64,000 nucleotides of DNA from Epiperipatus broadwayi (lineage: Eukaryota; Onychophora; Udeonychophora; Euonychophora; Peripatidae). Below the pieces are notes generated by a model that did no database searches, was not told the DNA's origin, and saw nothing but the letters and a program-made list of their open reading frames with translations. Of this stretch, positions 34,395 to 46,937 are shown piece after piece. The stretch covers positions 5,854,853 through 5,918,852 of the forward strand of contig JAQFVV010000021.1 of assembly GCA_028023455.1 (NCBI GenBank). The letters run 5' to 3'. Numbering within the stretch: position 1 is the first letter of the stretch; every line of letters begins with the position of its first letter. A program made the translations under genes and the position numbers.

Positions 34395-34790
34395 ACTAAA
34401 TCATCCACACACTTTACTACTGTTACCACCCTCTTTTACAGTTTTGATTGCCCTAGCAATCTTCTTCAGAATGTTATACTTTTAGTACCCCCTCTAAACT
34501 GTTACACAATGCTTTATTTACCATCCTCTTTTACAATTTACAGTTTCGATTGCCCTAGCAATCTTCTTCAGAACATTATACTTTTAGTACCACGGGTACT
34601 AGTATATTTTTCTGAAGAAGATCACTGGGGCAATCAAAACTGTAATTTGTAAATGAGGGTGGTAAATAATATTGAAAGAATAATGTTCTGAAGAAGATTG
34701 CTGAGGCAATTGAAACTGTAAACTGTAAAAGAGGGCGGTAAAAAAAGCATTGTGTAACAGTAGTAAAGTGCATGGATGATTTAGTATTAT
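34395..34790. repeat. Nested inverted repeat with Penelope-LTR-like motif, family C
   Basis: The right half (34610-34790, plus strand) contains CTGAAGA followed by a stem (GATTGC / GCAATT or similar) and GAAAC twice (near 34612 and 34688). The left half (34395-34600) carries the reverse complements near 34445-34470 and 34555-34575. So four related motifs lie in two inverted pairs. The core words match the hammerhead boxes, but there is an extra A between CTGAAGA and the stem, and no stem I or cleavage triplet is clear. The open frames here are by-products of the repeat. Confidence 0.6.
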
Positions 34791-36857
34791 ATGGTATACA
34801 TTTGGCAATGCAATAAGAAAGAGTAATTATTATACTTCTCTTTCTAATTTATGACTATAATGTTAGGATTTGGCACAGACAAGTAAACCATATAATTTTG
34901 TACAGTTATAGCATCACTTCACAATTTGGTTATTATATACCATCTTATGCATTAATTCAATAAAGGCTAACTACATGAATTTATTCATAATAAAATTATT
35001 ACAAAGAATATAGAAATAAAACTGTTTTTAAGAAAATTTATATGTTTTATATACATATGCCAGATAATATTAATTCTTTAAATTCAGGCAAAACTCTCTA
35101 TACGTATTGCCACTCATAGGAAATGGTAATCATGAGATTTTTAAATTCAGCCAATTTAGTAGTTATTATTAAATCATTTGAATTATAGTTTTCTGTTATT
35201 TTTTTTTATAACTGTTTTCAGAAATACAATTCTTTTTTGTTTTTATAAATACTACAGAGAACTTTGCTGTTAAAACTTAAAACTAACATTTTATGCAATT
35301 TTATATCATCATTATAATGTAAAAAATATATATAAATCAACAGTATTAATACTCAATGAAATTCAATAAAATATAAATCTAAAAAGTATATTAGTTATTG
35401 ATATAAATATAATGCAAATAGTAGATATACATTAATTATACATATTCTCTCCATCATTTTTTCATGACTGCATTAGCAAATAGATATTTTAACTTATAAA
35501 ATAAAACCTTAACTACTAAATACAGATAAATTTTATATAACAAAAATAAAATACTTATTAATTTTAGTGAGAAGCATATACATGGGCGAGAATGAAAGAT
35601 ATCAACTTTTAAAAGAAAGTTATTGTCCTAGCATAATCGTGAATTTAAAATGCTTATACCAAAAGTTATAGAGAATTAAATGTGACCCAGAAAACATTCT
35701 TTATAATAAGCTGAATTTATTATCCAAAAATTAATTGTTTAAAACTGAAATAGATAATATATTAACTCATATAAAATTATTAAAAAATATACAATTTTAA
35801 AATCAATGGGAAATAACTTTCTAATAATTGAACAATTTTAATTGCATTATTGAAAGATGATAATAATGCTTTCTTAAATAAAATTTCCAAAATAGGATTA
35901 TAAAGATCTCTGATGATGACTGCAGGACAGTTGAAACTGTAAGAGTAAAGTTTTGGTGTAAAAAATAGTATTGTTAAATGTATAAGAAAGTTGGAAATGG
36001 TATCATATGTAAATATAGAAATCAATACCCAAAGAGAGAAGGAAGAAGAAGAAAATTGTATGAATTAAAATGCTTAAATAGTAACTACTTAAATATGTCA
36101 TGTAATTGAAACCTAGATTGAAACCTTTTCCAAAAATTAAATAATTTTTTTATAAAGATATTTAATGCAATAATGCCCCAGAAAATGTCTGTCACCAACC
36201 TATCTGAACAAAACAATATAAAACACAAACTTAATAGTAACAGAATATAACATTATATTTAAAAAGGTAAAAAAATGTAAAGGTAATCCATGAGTTCAAA
36301 AACATGGGGTATGATATCTGCTCAGTCAATGAAGAAGGCTCATCATATGACAGTAATAATATTTTGGTTTTAATGCAGTACAAAAGCATTTACAGATCAA
36401 ATTAGTTTAACCTATGACCTTTAACCTTTAGCTAATAATTTCTTAATTAGTATTAACTAACTAACTGGGTTGGGTGGGGGATGACAGTTTGAAAGAACGT
36501 TTTTAAGCCAACTTGTGATCTAAAAAAAATTTTCAAGATTTATGCAATTTCAATTTTTACTGTAGATCATGGATGTGCTAGCCAATATGCTAAAAGTACG
36601 CTATAAACATTCTAATAGGGTGATTAGAAATAGGTTTTGGAGAAGTTGAGAAAATCTGGAAATGAATTTGTAATAGTTCAAGTGTGTTTGCAAAAATAAT
36701 TTTTATAAATCTCAACTGAAATAGAGTCACTGAGCTATCCTTAGTTGTTATTGTTTTGAATTTAGTTGTAGTTGTTGGGAATTCTAAAAGCAATAATTTA
36801 AGAGAAATATCAATTCAGTCTGCACTGTGTTTTGATAAATGCATGTTTTACAAAAAT
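34791..36857. other. Non-coding DNA with repeat fragments
   Basis: About 35090-35150 is a family M piece. About 35905-36015 is a half copy of the fold-back at 22090 and includes CTGATGA (35910-35916) and GAAAC (35933-35937). The minus frames at 35780-36025 and 36590-36793 show no recognisable product. Confidence 0.45.
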
Positions 36858-37134
36858 AATAGTGATATTAGCGATTAAGCCAATGCACATGCGCTTTAAA
36901 GAGATTATATAAATGAATACTCAATTTTCCAGACACGAGATATAGTATTTTAGAGAGAATGGAATGAATCCACCCATTCTTTCTGACATAAACATTTGGG
37001 TTATGTCGGAAAGAATGGGTGGATTCATTCCATTCTTTCTAAAATACTATATCTCGTGTCTGGAAATTGAGTATTCATTTATATAATCTCTTTAAAGCGC
37101 ATGTGCATTGGCTTAATCGCTAATATTACTATTA
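36858..37134. repeat. Long near-perfect hairpin, arms of about 135 bp
   Basis: Arms 36858-36992 and 37001-37134 are reverse complements with only a few mismatches and an 8-base loop (CATTTGGG, 36993-37000). The RNA from either strand would fold into a duplex of about 135 bp. The right arm is present again in direct orientation at 37325-37503. Confidence 0.85.
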
Positions 37135-37324
37135 CATAAATAAACATAGCACTATATAAAATAATATCTCATTATATATGTTTAATTTCAACTAAAGAAT
37201 GACCTGTTCATAAATTGTAAAGATTTTGCAAAGTGTCATTCGTTCAAACTTAACAAATGTAATTTAAAGTGATCGTGTAACATCTCACACTCTTAATTCC
37301 ACACACTTAAGATTTGCCCATACA

Positions 37325-37503
37325 TAAATGTTTGGGTCAGAAAGAATGGGTGGATTCATTCCATTCTTTCTAAAATACTATATCTCATGTCTGGAAAATT
37401 GAGTATTCATTTATATAATCTCTTTAAAGCGCATGTGCATTGGCTTAATCACTAATATTACTATTACATAAATAAACATAGCACTATATAAAATAATATC
37501 TCA
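37325..37503 (+). repeat. Third arm: direct copy of the hairpin's right arm and flank
   Basis: It matches about 36995-37171, including sequence beyond the hairpin (cataaataaacatagcac and on to 'aatatctca'). Differences include the lost TATG/GG bases near 37337 and single changes near 37386 and 37451. Confidence 0.8.
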
Positions 37504-37559
37504 AAAATAATAGTGGAAAGTTAATTTCTATTTTATAATAAAAGTACAAACATACAATC

Positions 37560-37650
37560 AAGAACATATATGTATATTAGACAATCCCAATATCAATAAC
37601 AATCAACAAATTTCAATCTGTTGTCAAGGCAACCTATACAAAAATATGAT
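37560..37650 (-). repeat. Family D repeat fragment
   Basis: Contains 'atcaacaaatttcaatctg', 'ttgtcaaggcaacc', the complement of the copies at 33205 and 55970. Confidence 0.55.
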
Positions 37651-37929
37651 TATCTATATGGATGTTCATAAGATTAATAATATACCAGTACAAAAAATAT
37701 AATACAGCTTTAACATGTGACCCAATTAAAAAAATACAGATTGCAATAAAGTAATTGGTTTGTTTCTCAAAAAATCATGTGACATTCATGCTTCAGAAAT
37801 GATGGAATGAGCTGTATTAAATCTTTATCTCTCAAATATGTCCCTCTATCAATGCTAAAATTACAGAGGGCAAACTAATCAAGGTTAGCTACTTGGAAAT
37901 CCACTTGCAACTAGCTTTTAATTAAAATG

Positions 37930-38580
37930 AAATGATTTTACCTTTTCACAAATTCATCTTTAATAATTTATATAATAGTTCAGTGATGTCATGTTGAGTA
38001 CAGAAGAAACTCTCAAATCCAACACAAGATAGAGATTTTATAAAGACAAGAGTGGCTGCTTTATCTTTAACCTAAATTCTTATTTATAGGCCAATCTAAA
38101 GGATCTTGGTTTAAGAGTGTGAATATGTTACTCTGTTCACTTTTATATCCATTACTTTCTTTCATACATTAATATACACAAAATATTTCTATTTACTATG
38201 AGTCAGTATTAAGAATTACTAGCAACTATGTAAGCACATAGGTCATATATAATTAAAGAGAAAGGATTTCACCTTTTCACATATGCATCTTAATAATTTA
38301 TATAATAGCTCTACAATGTTGTGTTGGGTACAAATGCTTCAGATTGGCCTATATAAATAAGAATTTAGGTTAAAGATAAAGCAGCCACTCTTGTCTTTAT
38401 AAAATCTCTATCTTGTTTTTGGGTTTGAGAGTTTCTTCTGTACTCAACATGACATCACTGAACTAAAGTCTCAATCTTGTGTTTGGGTTTGAGAGTTTTT
38501 TCTGTACTCAACATGACATCATTGAGCTATATATAAATTATTAGGCTGCATATGTGAAAAGATTAAATTCTTTCTCTTTA
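37930..38580. repeat. Large inverted repeat, family F
   Basis: 37950-38095 (TCAGTGATGTCATG..., GATAGAGATTTTATAAAGAC, ...CCTAAATTCTTATTTATAGGC) returns as its complement at 38345-38465. A further partial copy follows at 38466-38575. The inner segment 38258-38340 starts a further related unit. The element therefore contains at least three related pieces in two orientations. Confidence 0.7.
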
Positions 38581-41192
38581 ATTATATACATCTTATGCAC
38601 TTAATAAATAAATTTGAATGTTATCTAGCTTTTTAGTAAATATTATATCTTGTCACATTATATTATATAAATAAAGTTGAAAAACAAAAGAATGGATATT
38701 TAGTGATAGTATTGCAAGCTAAAGATATTTGCATTAAGTGTCCATAAGGTTTGAATACTCTCCTAGTAATAAAAAATTCATCATATTACTATCACATTTG
38801 TTGCTTTTTAAGTCTATGCATCAACAAAGACTACTTGGGGAATCTTTGCTTTTTAGCTAATAATAGCTAGAGGTATTTATTAATTGAATGTTAATCACTA
38901 AACATCATGTGATCACCACTGATTACTCTGGCTTACACTGGTGGCGCTGCTATATGGAGAGTTTAACCTCTGTGTAATTGTGAATATTATGAAACTAAAC
39001 ATAGTCATATAAAACAGGATATTTGAAGCACAAAACCGCCACTTTAGCAAGATATAAAATAAATCCAGAATTTATCAAGCAACTATATTTTGAATGGAAT
39101 GAAACTTTTTATTTATTGATTTGACAAGATAGTTATATTCAGTGTTCAAAAAAATTGGTTCCAAATTTAAGTTTAAAAGACAATGCTTCTGTCTTCCATA
39201 TATTTGTTATAACTTATAAATTATAATATTCAGCTTGCATACAATCTATCTATACAAAATGCAGGAATGAAATATTTTCTCTAGAGGCTAATGAATGAAA
39301 TAATAAACGAGATGTAAAACAAATATATTGTTGCAATAAGATAACATTGTAAATTATTAAAAAAAACAACTTAAGATTAACAGGACATTTTTCACGGAAG
39401 ACTCCATCAGTGCATAAACATATGATCAGTTGCTGAAACAGTCCAATTAATCCAACCAAATCAAGGTTTTGGTTTATTCAGCTGAGAAATGATCCTGGAT
39501 CTCATATACTGAATCACTACTCTGACACTTACTGCACTATACAGGATTATGTAAACAATTATGTTATCTACTTATTTCAATTCAGATCTGCTATTTAATA
39601 AAAATGTAAGTAATCAATATATATTGTTTTTTAAATCCCTATTGACTGCTGTCTTATCCATATCCTAGTGAAAAGGTTTAAACCTGAACTTAGTGCAATT
39701 GGAATTTTTAGATCTAGTTTCATCCAGGAACCATCTTTTTTTATTTTTAAACTAGCATGTTGAATTTTGAAACATATTAATGTTTAGAATGCAAGATAAT
39801 ATGTGTTTAATATTTCCAAGATAAAAACTTCTTTTCATTGAAGACTTTAAGCTAGAAACTAGTTTCATGATATGATAGGGCTGCACTAGATAAAGTCTCA
39901 ATAAATCCTACAACTAGAATCTATTAAATCAGATAAAACTGTCCATACAGTAGTGACACTCAGTGCAAGCCAGAGTAATCAATGGATGTCATAAGGCTTG
40001 TGCCTGTTATGAGCAAGCATAAGAAATGGTGATCATGTGATGTTTAGTGGTTTAGAATCTATTAAGTATTCAAGCTTATAATAAGTGATAAAACTGGAGT
40101 GAAATAAATACTTAACTCTTAAAAAAAGCATTGCATAAGGTCATGTGATGGTTTTTTTTTAAATTTAATTATTATGTATCTTACTCTAATTCATAAAATG
40201 CTTTATATGATTAATGTAATAAATAAATTGTTTTCTTGTAAGTTAAAATTAATTATTTTTTAAAATTCTTAATGTCTTAATAAAATAAGATTAATCATGC
40301 AAAAGGAAACTGACTTGAAAATCTTTGGGAGAATTATCTTTAGTACGTTGTAATCCATATATAATATTAAAAATAACAACAGTACAGTATGTAATAAAAA
40401 AGAAATCTGTACTGCATTAACCTGCATTCTATACAAAAAAATTATCTAGGATGTAAAATAGATTTTAAAACTGCATTTGATAATGTTAACTGATCATACC
40501 TATTAATTGTAAAAAATATGATACTACTTCATTTATAAGTTAAACAATATATTTCATGATACCAGAAAAATTAAAAAATGATGCTGTAAAATTATAATTT
40601 AAATAATTAAATAGCTTTAGTCTAAAGCAGGAAAACCTCAATGCTCACCTCTCTTGAAGTCTTGGGCAAAACCTTTGCTTAAAAAGGTAAAAAAAATTAT
40701 CCAAAAAATAAACTCCCTCATATGGGCATCAAGGTAGATGATGACCTGCAGTTAATTATAAATAAATTGGATGAGTTTCAAAAGTTATTTTCCTATTCAC
40801 TTAAACAAATCATCAAGATAACAGTGGGAAATTGGGTAAAAATTATTTTCACCATTGTTTCTTTAATTGATGAATAAACTCAAGTTTAAGTACCATGGTC
40901 CAATTATAATTTTTGTGTTTAAAACATCTTTTGAAAATCCAAGCAGTGTGATCTATGTCAGAGCACTAAAGCTAACTATTCCATCTCATTACTATGGGTA
41001 TAATGATTTACTATACACCAGAGATTAATCTTTGTTTGATAACATTTAGTTGGTAATATTGTTAAGACACCCACAAGGGATCAGTTTCTACTACTTGTAT
41101 TTTTATATTGGACTATTTTCATCATCTAATTATGTGTGTTGAATGTCTTTAGAAAAGTTTAACTTTATTTAAATATTCCAAATACATTCAAA
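38581..41192. other. Non-coding DNA with two family M copies
   Basis: Family M pieces lie at about 38885-38975 (cactaaacatcatgtgatcacc) and 39928-40055 (ctgtccatacag to gatgtttagtggttta). No gene is recognised. The minus frame at 39250-39459 lacks features. Confidence 0.45.
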
Positions 41193-41276
41193 TGTTAGTA
41201 ATATCACCATAAACAGGTTAGTATATGCACCAACTGTTAGTAATATCACAGCAAACAGGTTAGTAGATGCACAACA
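41193..41276. repeat. 42-bp tandem duplication
   Basis: TGTTAGTAATATCAC followed by AAACAGGTTAGTA is repeated at 41193 and 41235 with a few differences. Confidence 0.8.
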
Positions 41277-41282
41277 TTTTGA

Positions 41283-41425
41283 AAGGCATTATTTCTCCTC
41301 TTCTTCAGGTGTTTCTGGCCTGACCAGTGATCCACACTAGCATGGGATTCGAACCTGGGTCCTTAGATTTTTGATTATTAAATTTTAAGGTAATGCTCTA
41401 ACCAACAGCCATTCTACCAAAGGCA
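41283..41425 (-). mobile_element. tRNA-derived SINE with perfect B box, second family
   Basis: On the minus strand an A-box-like GGCTGTTGGTTAGAGCAT (about 41412-41395) is followed about 40 bases later by GGTTCGAATCCCATGC (41354-41339), a textbook RNA polymerase III B box. A non-tRNA tail reads GAAACACCTGAAGAAG. The anticodon region is AT-filled and cannot fold as a tRNA. It is unlike family S. Confidence 0.7.
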
Positions 41426-43231
41426 ACAGTCAGTAAAAATTTCATATACTTATCTATGAGGTTCCTCCTGATTTTTCTACTTTTTCCTAAGAGCAAAGTT
41501 GATTAGTGGTTTCCATATATTATGTATAGTCACACTAGGTTGGCTTAAGGGATTTTTTGCCCTTGTCACATGAGAAGCTTTTTTAAATTTTCTTCTTTAT
41601 ACCTTTTCTTCTCTATCCAATTAGATTATGGAAATAGTCCAATATAAAAATACAACTAGAACACCATCATTACAAACTTTCTGGAAATCATAGTCTCTAC
41701 TACTGTTTATATTTTTATTTGCTAATGAATTATAAAAGACTAACAGCTTTATACTGCTGTATGCATTTTGCCATTATAAAAATAAGCTACATAGTTTGGA
41801 ACAATGAGAGAGTGATGATTTCACAAATCATATTGTTGTAAAACATGCTTAATATAGTTTATAATTCAAGACTATCCTCTGAGAAGGCCAATTATCACTG
41901 ATGATAATATTAAGTATCATTTTCTTATAGGAAGATGTTATGCAATAGTTTCAATCTTCTTTGGACCAAGAATTTAGCATATTTATATATATACTTACAT
42001 ACATAGCTAACACAAACTTTTATATCCAAATCAAAGTGCAATACATAAGCAATATTGATACTTAATCAATAATGAATTTGATCAATACTGAAGACAAGAG
42101 TTTATTCACAAAAGAGAATGGAAATGCTAACATACAAGATAACCTAAAAAATCAGAAAACTGTTTAATATGACATACAGAATTTTTATAAATAATTAAGA
42201 AATATGTGTAACATATTTTCAAATAATATATTAGATTATACCACCTAATCCTGTCTTAATCTATGATTTAGAATAAAACACATTCTTACAAGTAACTTGC
42301 AGCTTAAATGGGAAGAAATTGTGCTTCATCTCTTTAAATAATGATAAATTTATGTTTCTGAACCATGTTTTGGTCCTTAGCATTTTTATTCTCCTTATTC
42401 CCATGCCATCTAGTGTAAGCTTTAGTATTCAATAAATGCCTGATGGGTCCTTATCTAATACTAACTTATCCAGATATCATGACTAGTCTGAGGATATTTG
42501 AATATGACAGCACTGAATAAGGATTTATTAAGAACTATCTGGCATATACTGATTATTCAAGCTTACCCTGGATGGAATAAGGGTAGGTAAAATAAAAGAA
42601 TTTACTAATGAATATCAATATGTAAGATGGAGTCTGATGATGTATTGTTGGTCATGTGATCAAGATGTAGCAATTCTGATGCTAATCTATTCTGTATGTT
42701 TTTTTTTTTTTTATCTTTGATTCTTTATTTATTTCTACTAGAAAAGTTATTATTTTTTTATCTCAATCCATAGTTTGCAGGCAACAAAGATTTTCAGCCT
42801 TGTTTTTTTACCAAATCTTTTACAAACATAAAAAAATACCCCCCCCCTAACAGTATTCATACATTTCATTTTAGGTTTTTCCCTTGCTGGTCTTCCATCC
42901 ACCATTTCCTTCAGCCATAATGTATTCTATTCCAGATAACTCAACAAGAAACTATTTTTATTGTTTCTTTTGTGGATGACGACTTTCAAAATAATTTTAT
43001 TTTATTCAATCACTTTCCTTAATTTTTTAATTCTGGTTGTTTTATTAATGCAATAAAAGCAGTTCCACTTATTATTTACTAGGTGGGGTGATTTCATTCT
43101 GCAATGAAAATTTTTTAACGATTTTTTTTCCTGGTGACATCATAGTTGAAGTTTATTTTAAAAATATACAAAAAAAAATTATTGATAAAAAAAAGCCCAT
43201 TAATTTTTTTAAAATTAATTATATTATACAT
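41426..43231. other. Non-coding DNA
   Basis: About 42395-42480 shares 'tgccatctagtgtaagc' with the region near 27100. A poly-C run is at 42839-42848. No gene is seen. Confidence 0.45.
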
Positions 43232-43375
43232 AGAGCTTGCAAATAAGCTCTTAACAGGCTTTGCAGAACATCCCTAACCCCAGATCGGTTTCTGTTACTG
43301 GCTTCATCAGTGAGGTGCTATGATATTCAAGCATTAGATATTCCGCAAAGCTTGTTGAGAGCTTATTTGCGAGCT
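43232..43375. repeat. Inverted repeat enclosing a family B hammerhead relic
   Basis: Arms about 43232-43266 (AGAGCTTGCAAATAAGCTC...) and 43340-43375 (...GAGAGCTTATTTGCGAGCT) are complements with a few mismatches. The spacer is the family B segment. Confidence 0.7.
43277..43316 (-). ncRNA. Hammerhead-like motif, family B, stem II decayed
   Basis: On the minus strand ACCTCA and TGGGGT still pair as stem I. CTGATGA (43310-43304) and GAA are intact and an ATC triplet precedes the 3' strand of stem I. Stem II has lost pairing (GCC against AAC) and stem III is reduced, so it is likely inactive. Confidence 0.55.
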
Positions 43376-44480
43376 TTATATATTATATTTGTAATACAAG
43401 CTTGTTAAATTAGGTCATGTGACATCTGACTTGATGTTTTGTAATTAATTATATGTATATGTCTGGGTTGGATTGGATTTGAGGGTATGGGTCCCATGAC
43501 CTTCAGATATGAAGATTAGCTGTGAATAAGCAAACTATTGTAAATAAGCAATTGCTGACACAGAGACAACATTCACTATCAGGAAGTGGTAAGGAGATAG
43601 TGGCATGTTTACTTCTTATAAAATGCCCTAATTCCTATGATGATTAAATATATAATGGTAAGTGTTACCCACCATTAAATAAGATAACATCCTACTGGGT
43701 CGGCAAACAACATTCTTCCAAGTCAGCAGAAGATCACTATAGGTGACCACAGTGAGAAGAAAGCATTAGATGGATGTTCATTTTATGAAATTCAACTGGC
43801 CCATTAAACCTGTTATGGAGGTTATTGATGAGCAAAGAAGGCAATGTAAAAGCACATTGCCTTATAATTTCCTTGTTTTATTATGAATATGTGTTGAGAC
43901 AACTAAAAATGGCTTTGATGTCTTGCCTGGCAAAGTAGACATGAGGATTCTCACATTGTAAATCTGCAAAATCTTCATAAAGTTTATTCATTGAAAGAAA
44001 ATACATTGATATGTATGTGTGCATGTATATGTGTGGCTGCAGAAAGGAATTTGTAATTAACTGAAAGGAGACCCTTTGATTCCTCTTGGAGGCCTTAAAG
44101 GAACCAAGCAGGACAAATTTCGAATGTCCACTTCATACACTGTTGTCATTGCAGCTGTTATTACTATATGATTATTCATATAGTATATGAACATTGATGT
44201 GCTGATCACCAGCATGCATTAGCCTGCATGGTGAGTTTATTGGCTTTTTATCTCTGACTTTAAGATCAAGAAACACCATAGTCTTTCTTTCCATTTTCCT
44301 GATAAGGCAGAATGAATGTTTGTGTAAATGATAAATATTTTTCCAATATATATATATGACAGACAAAAATAAATCATGCCCTTATTCCCAGCAGACTGTA
44401 AAGTCACCAACCAAGGAAGCAGTTGGTAACCAAAGGTAGAAGGTGCTAAGAATCCTCTGATTGTAGACCCAGGCTGCCAT
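43376..44480. other. Non-coding DNA upstream of the RTE element
   Basis: Some of this may be the untranslated 5' region of the RTE element that begins coding near 44484, but I cannot fix the element's 5' end. The minus frame at 44172-44366 is not recognisable. Confidence 0.4.
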
Positions 44481-44483
44481 TTG

Positions 44484-45315
44484 ATGACGACTTTTTATTT
44501 AGGTACTTACAACTGCAGATCACTTTCAAGTGAAGAAAGATTGCAAGAATTAGAAGAAGAACTGTCTTATAATAAATGGGACATTATTGGACTTTGTAAA
44601 GTTAGAAGAAAAGGTGAAGAAACAATTGATTTAAAAAGTGGACATATACTCTATTATAAAGGCACACATATTGGAAATACAAGTGGAGTAGGATTCATTA
44701 TAAATAAAAAGTGGAAGAACAACATTGTGGAGATTGATGGTGTATCGGACAGAGTGGCAAGATTAGTTATACAACTTGATAGCAGATAGCAAATGCAGAT
44801 AATTCAGGTTTATGCCCCAACAAATTCCCATAGTGAGGAAGTAGTAGAAGATTTTTATATGAATGTCAGAAAGCCTTTTGATCAGAATAAACAACATTTT
44901 AAAATTGTTATGGGAGACTTTAATGCTAGGATTGGTAAACAAATAAAAGATGAAAGTGATGTAGGTAATTTTGGTTATGGTAATAGAAATGAAAGAGGAC
45001 ATAGACTTGTGGAGTTTGCAGAAAAAGAAAAACTTTATATTATGAATTCTTTTTTTGAGAAAATATGTTAAAAGGAAATGGACATGGACGCATCCAAATG
45101 AAGGTACAGCAGAATTAGATTATATTTTGACTAACAGAAAATACATATTTCAAGAATGTAATGTTCTTAATAAATTTAACACAGGAAGTGATCATCGATT
45201 AGTAAGATGTAAGATACATGTTAATGCAAAACTAAAGAGACAAAAATTATTAAGAAAAACGATATATACAGTTGATATTCCTAATCTGCAGAACATTCTA
45301 ATGAATTTAAATTAG
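44484..45315 (+). pseudogene. RTE endonuclease domain, interrupted
   Basis: The APE-like endonuclease nicks the target to start reverse transcription. The first frame has LGTYNCRSLSSEERLQELEEE and KWDIIGLCKVRRKGEE, where families usually have a glutamate at the position now K/V, then GVGFIINKKW. A TAG at 44787-44789 interrupts, and the same frame continues with QVYAPTN, MGDFNARIG (the conserved D-x-N) and ends near 45070. After a frame change near 45056, WTWTHPNEGTAELDYIL and GSDHRLVRCKI supply the conserved final D-H pair. The domain is therefore complete but broken by one nonsense change and at least one indel. Confidence 0.85.
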
Positions 45316-45819
45316 AACTACAAATTGGTTTCAAATATTAGTGGATTTTGAACATGATTCAGATTTGAATGAAATTAATATGAAAATAACCAATACACTT
45401 TTGAAAACTGCAACAAAGATAGCTGGTAAAAAAAAGGCAGCAATTTACCAAAATAATTACTAATGGGACTAGAGAATTTATGGAGAAAAGAAGGAATATG
45501 AAGATATACAAAAATGATGCATTAAAAAGGATTGAATATCTCGAATTTTGTAAAAAGATGCGGAAAAGAGTTGAAAATGATATAAGAAAGTATAACTGTG
45601 AACGAGCAAGGAAAGCTGTAGAAGAGAATTAAAGGCTCAAGCATGTAAAATAACATTTTGGTATTGATAGAAAATTTATATCTGCAATAAGAAAAAAATG
45701 GAATTATTACTAAAAAGAGAGATGACATCATGAAATGGAAGACTTTTATCAAGAATTATATAGTAATAAAGAACAAGTTATTCTATATCTATTACATCTT
45801 CCGAATTGCTGAGAATTTT

Positions 45820-46937
45820 AAATAAAGAAGTGAGACATGCAATTAAATGTATGAAGAAAGGAAAGGCTCCAGGTAATGATGGAATTATAACTGATATATT
45901 AAAAGAAGCAGGTGAAGAAATATAAATTTTTTATCAAAGTTATATATCAAATGTCTAAATGATAAAGATGTACCAGATGATTGGAAGAATGCAGTATTAA
46001 TATTAATATTTAAAAAAGGTGATAAAAAAGATATTAGAAATTACAGACCTATCAGCCTTTTACCAGTTTTATATATATATATATATATAACATTTTTACC
46101 AAGACAATTACAACTTGTCTACAGAGAACATTGGATTTTCACCAACCAAAAGAACAAGCTGGATTTAAAAGTGGTTTTAGTACAGTAGATCATATCCAGT
46201 TATTGAGAGCAGTTATAGAAAGAACAAATATGAGTTGCTATTATGTTTTGGATTTGTAGATTATGAAAAGCCATTTGATTCTATAAACATTTTTTTCAGT
46301 GATTAAAACATTGGACCATCAAGGTATAGATCTAGGATATTGTCATATTTTAAAAAATATTTATAAAAATGCAACAGCAACAATTAGATTACATAATAAT
46401 ACTGGGAAAGTCAACATTGAGAAAGGTGTAAGACAGGGTGACTCCATATCTCCAAAATGTTTTACAGCTGTGCTGCAAGAAGTATTTTGTGGATTAAAAA
46501 GGGAAGCTAAAGGAGTGAAAGTAAATGGAGATTATTTAAGTCATTTAGATTTTGCAGATGATATAGTTGTTTTTGTAAATAATGCGTAAGAGCTGCAGGA
46601 AATGTTGCAGGAGTTATCAGATGAAAGTAGGAAATTAGGATTAAAGATAAATGGTAAAAAGACTAAAGTAATGTTTAATGGATTTTCTCAAAATATGAAA
46701 ATAAAGATTGATTATGATGAGTTAGAAGAAGTTAACAGTTACAAATATCTTGGTCAGATTATTAATGCAGATGGAAACATAATGGATGAAATAGATTGGA
46801 GTGCTTTTGATAGAAATAACTTGATACCAAAGGGAAATATGCCTATGTGTTTGGAAAGGAAGGTTTTTAATAAATGTGTTTTATCAGTTCTTACTTATGG
46901 ATCTGAGACTTGGACACTTAATAGAAGAGTAATATAG
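45820..46937 (+). pseudogene. RTE reverse transcriptase domain, interrupted
   Basis: KGKAPGNDGIITDILKEAG (about 45857-45915) is the N-terminal fingers motif. [11 protein letters not shown] (about 46036-46068) follows, but then a TA-dinucleotide expansion (about 46068-46089) destroys the frame. [17 protein letters not shown] lies near 46150-46205, VRQGDSISPKCF at 46428-46463, and the catalytic LDFADDIVVF at 46546-46575. A TAA after NNA (46587-46589) and a TAG at 46935 add stops. The microsatellite within the palm is a clear mark of age. Confidence 0.85.

Noticed and set aside
34576-34808. Two overlapping minus-strand frames
   Set aside because: They lie wholly within the nested inverted repeat and reflect its sequence, not a gene.
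41286-41325. GAAACACCTGAAGAAG in the tail of the SINE at 41283 as a permuted hammerhead
   Set aside because: The order of core boxes is reversed and no stem III or cleavage triplet lies between them.
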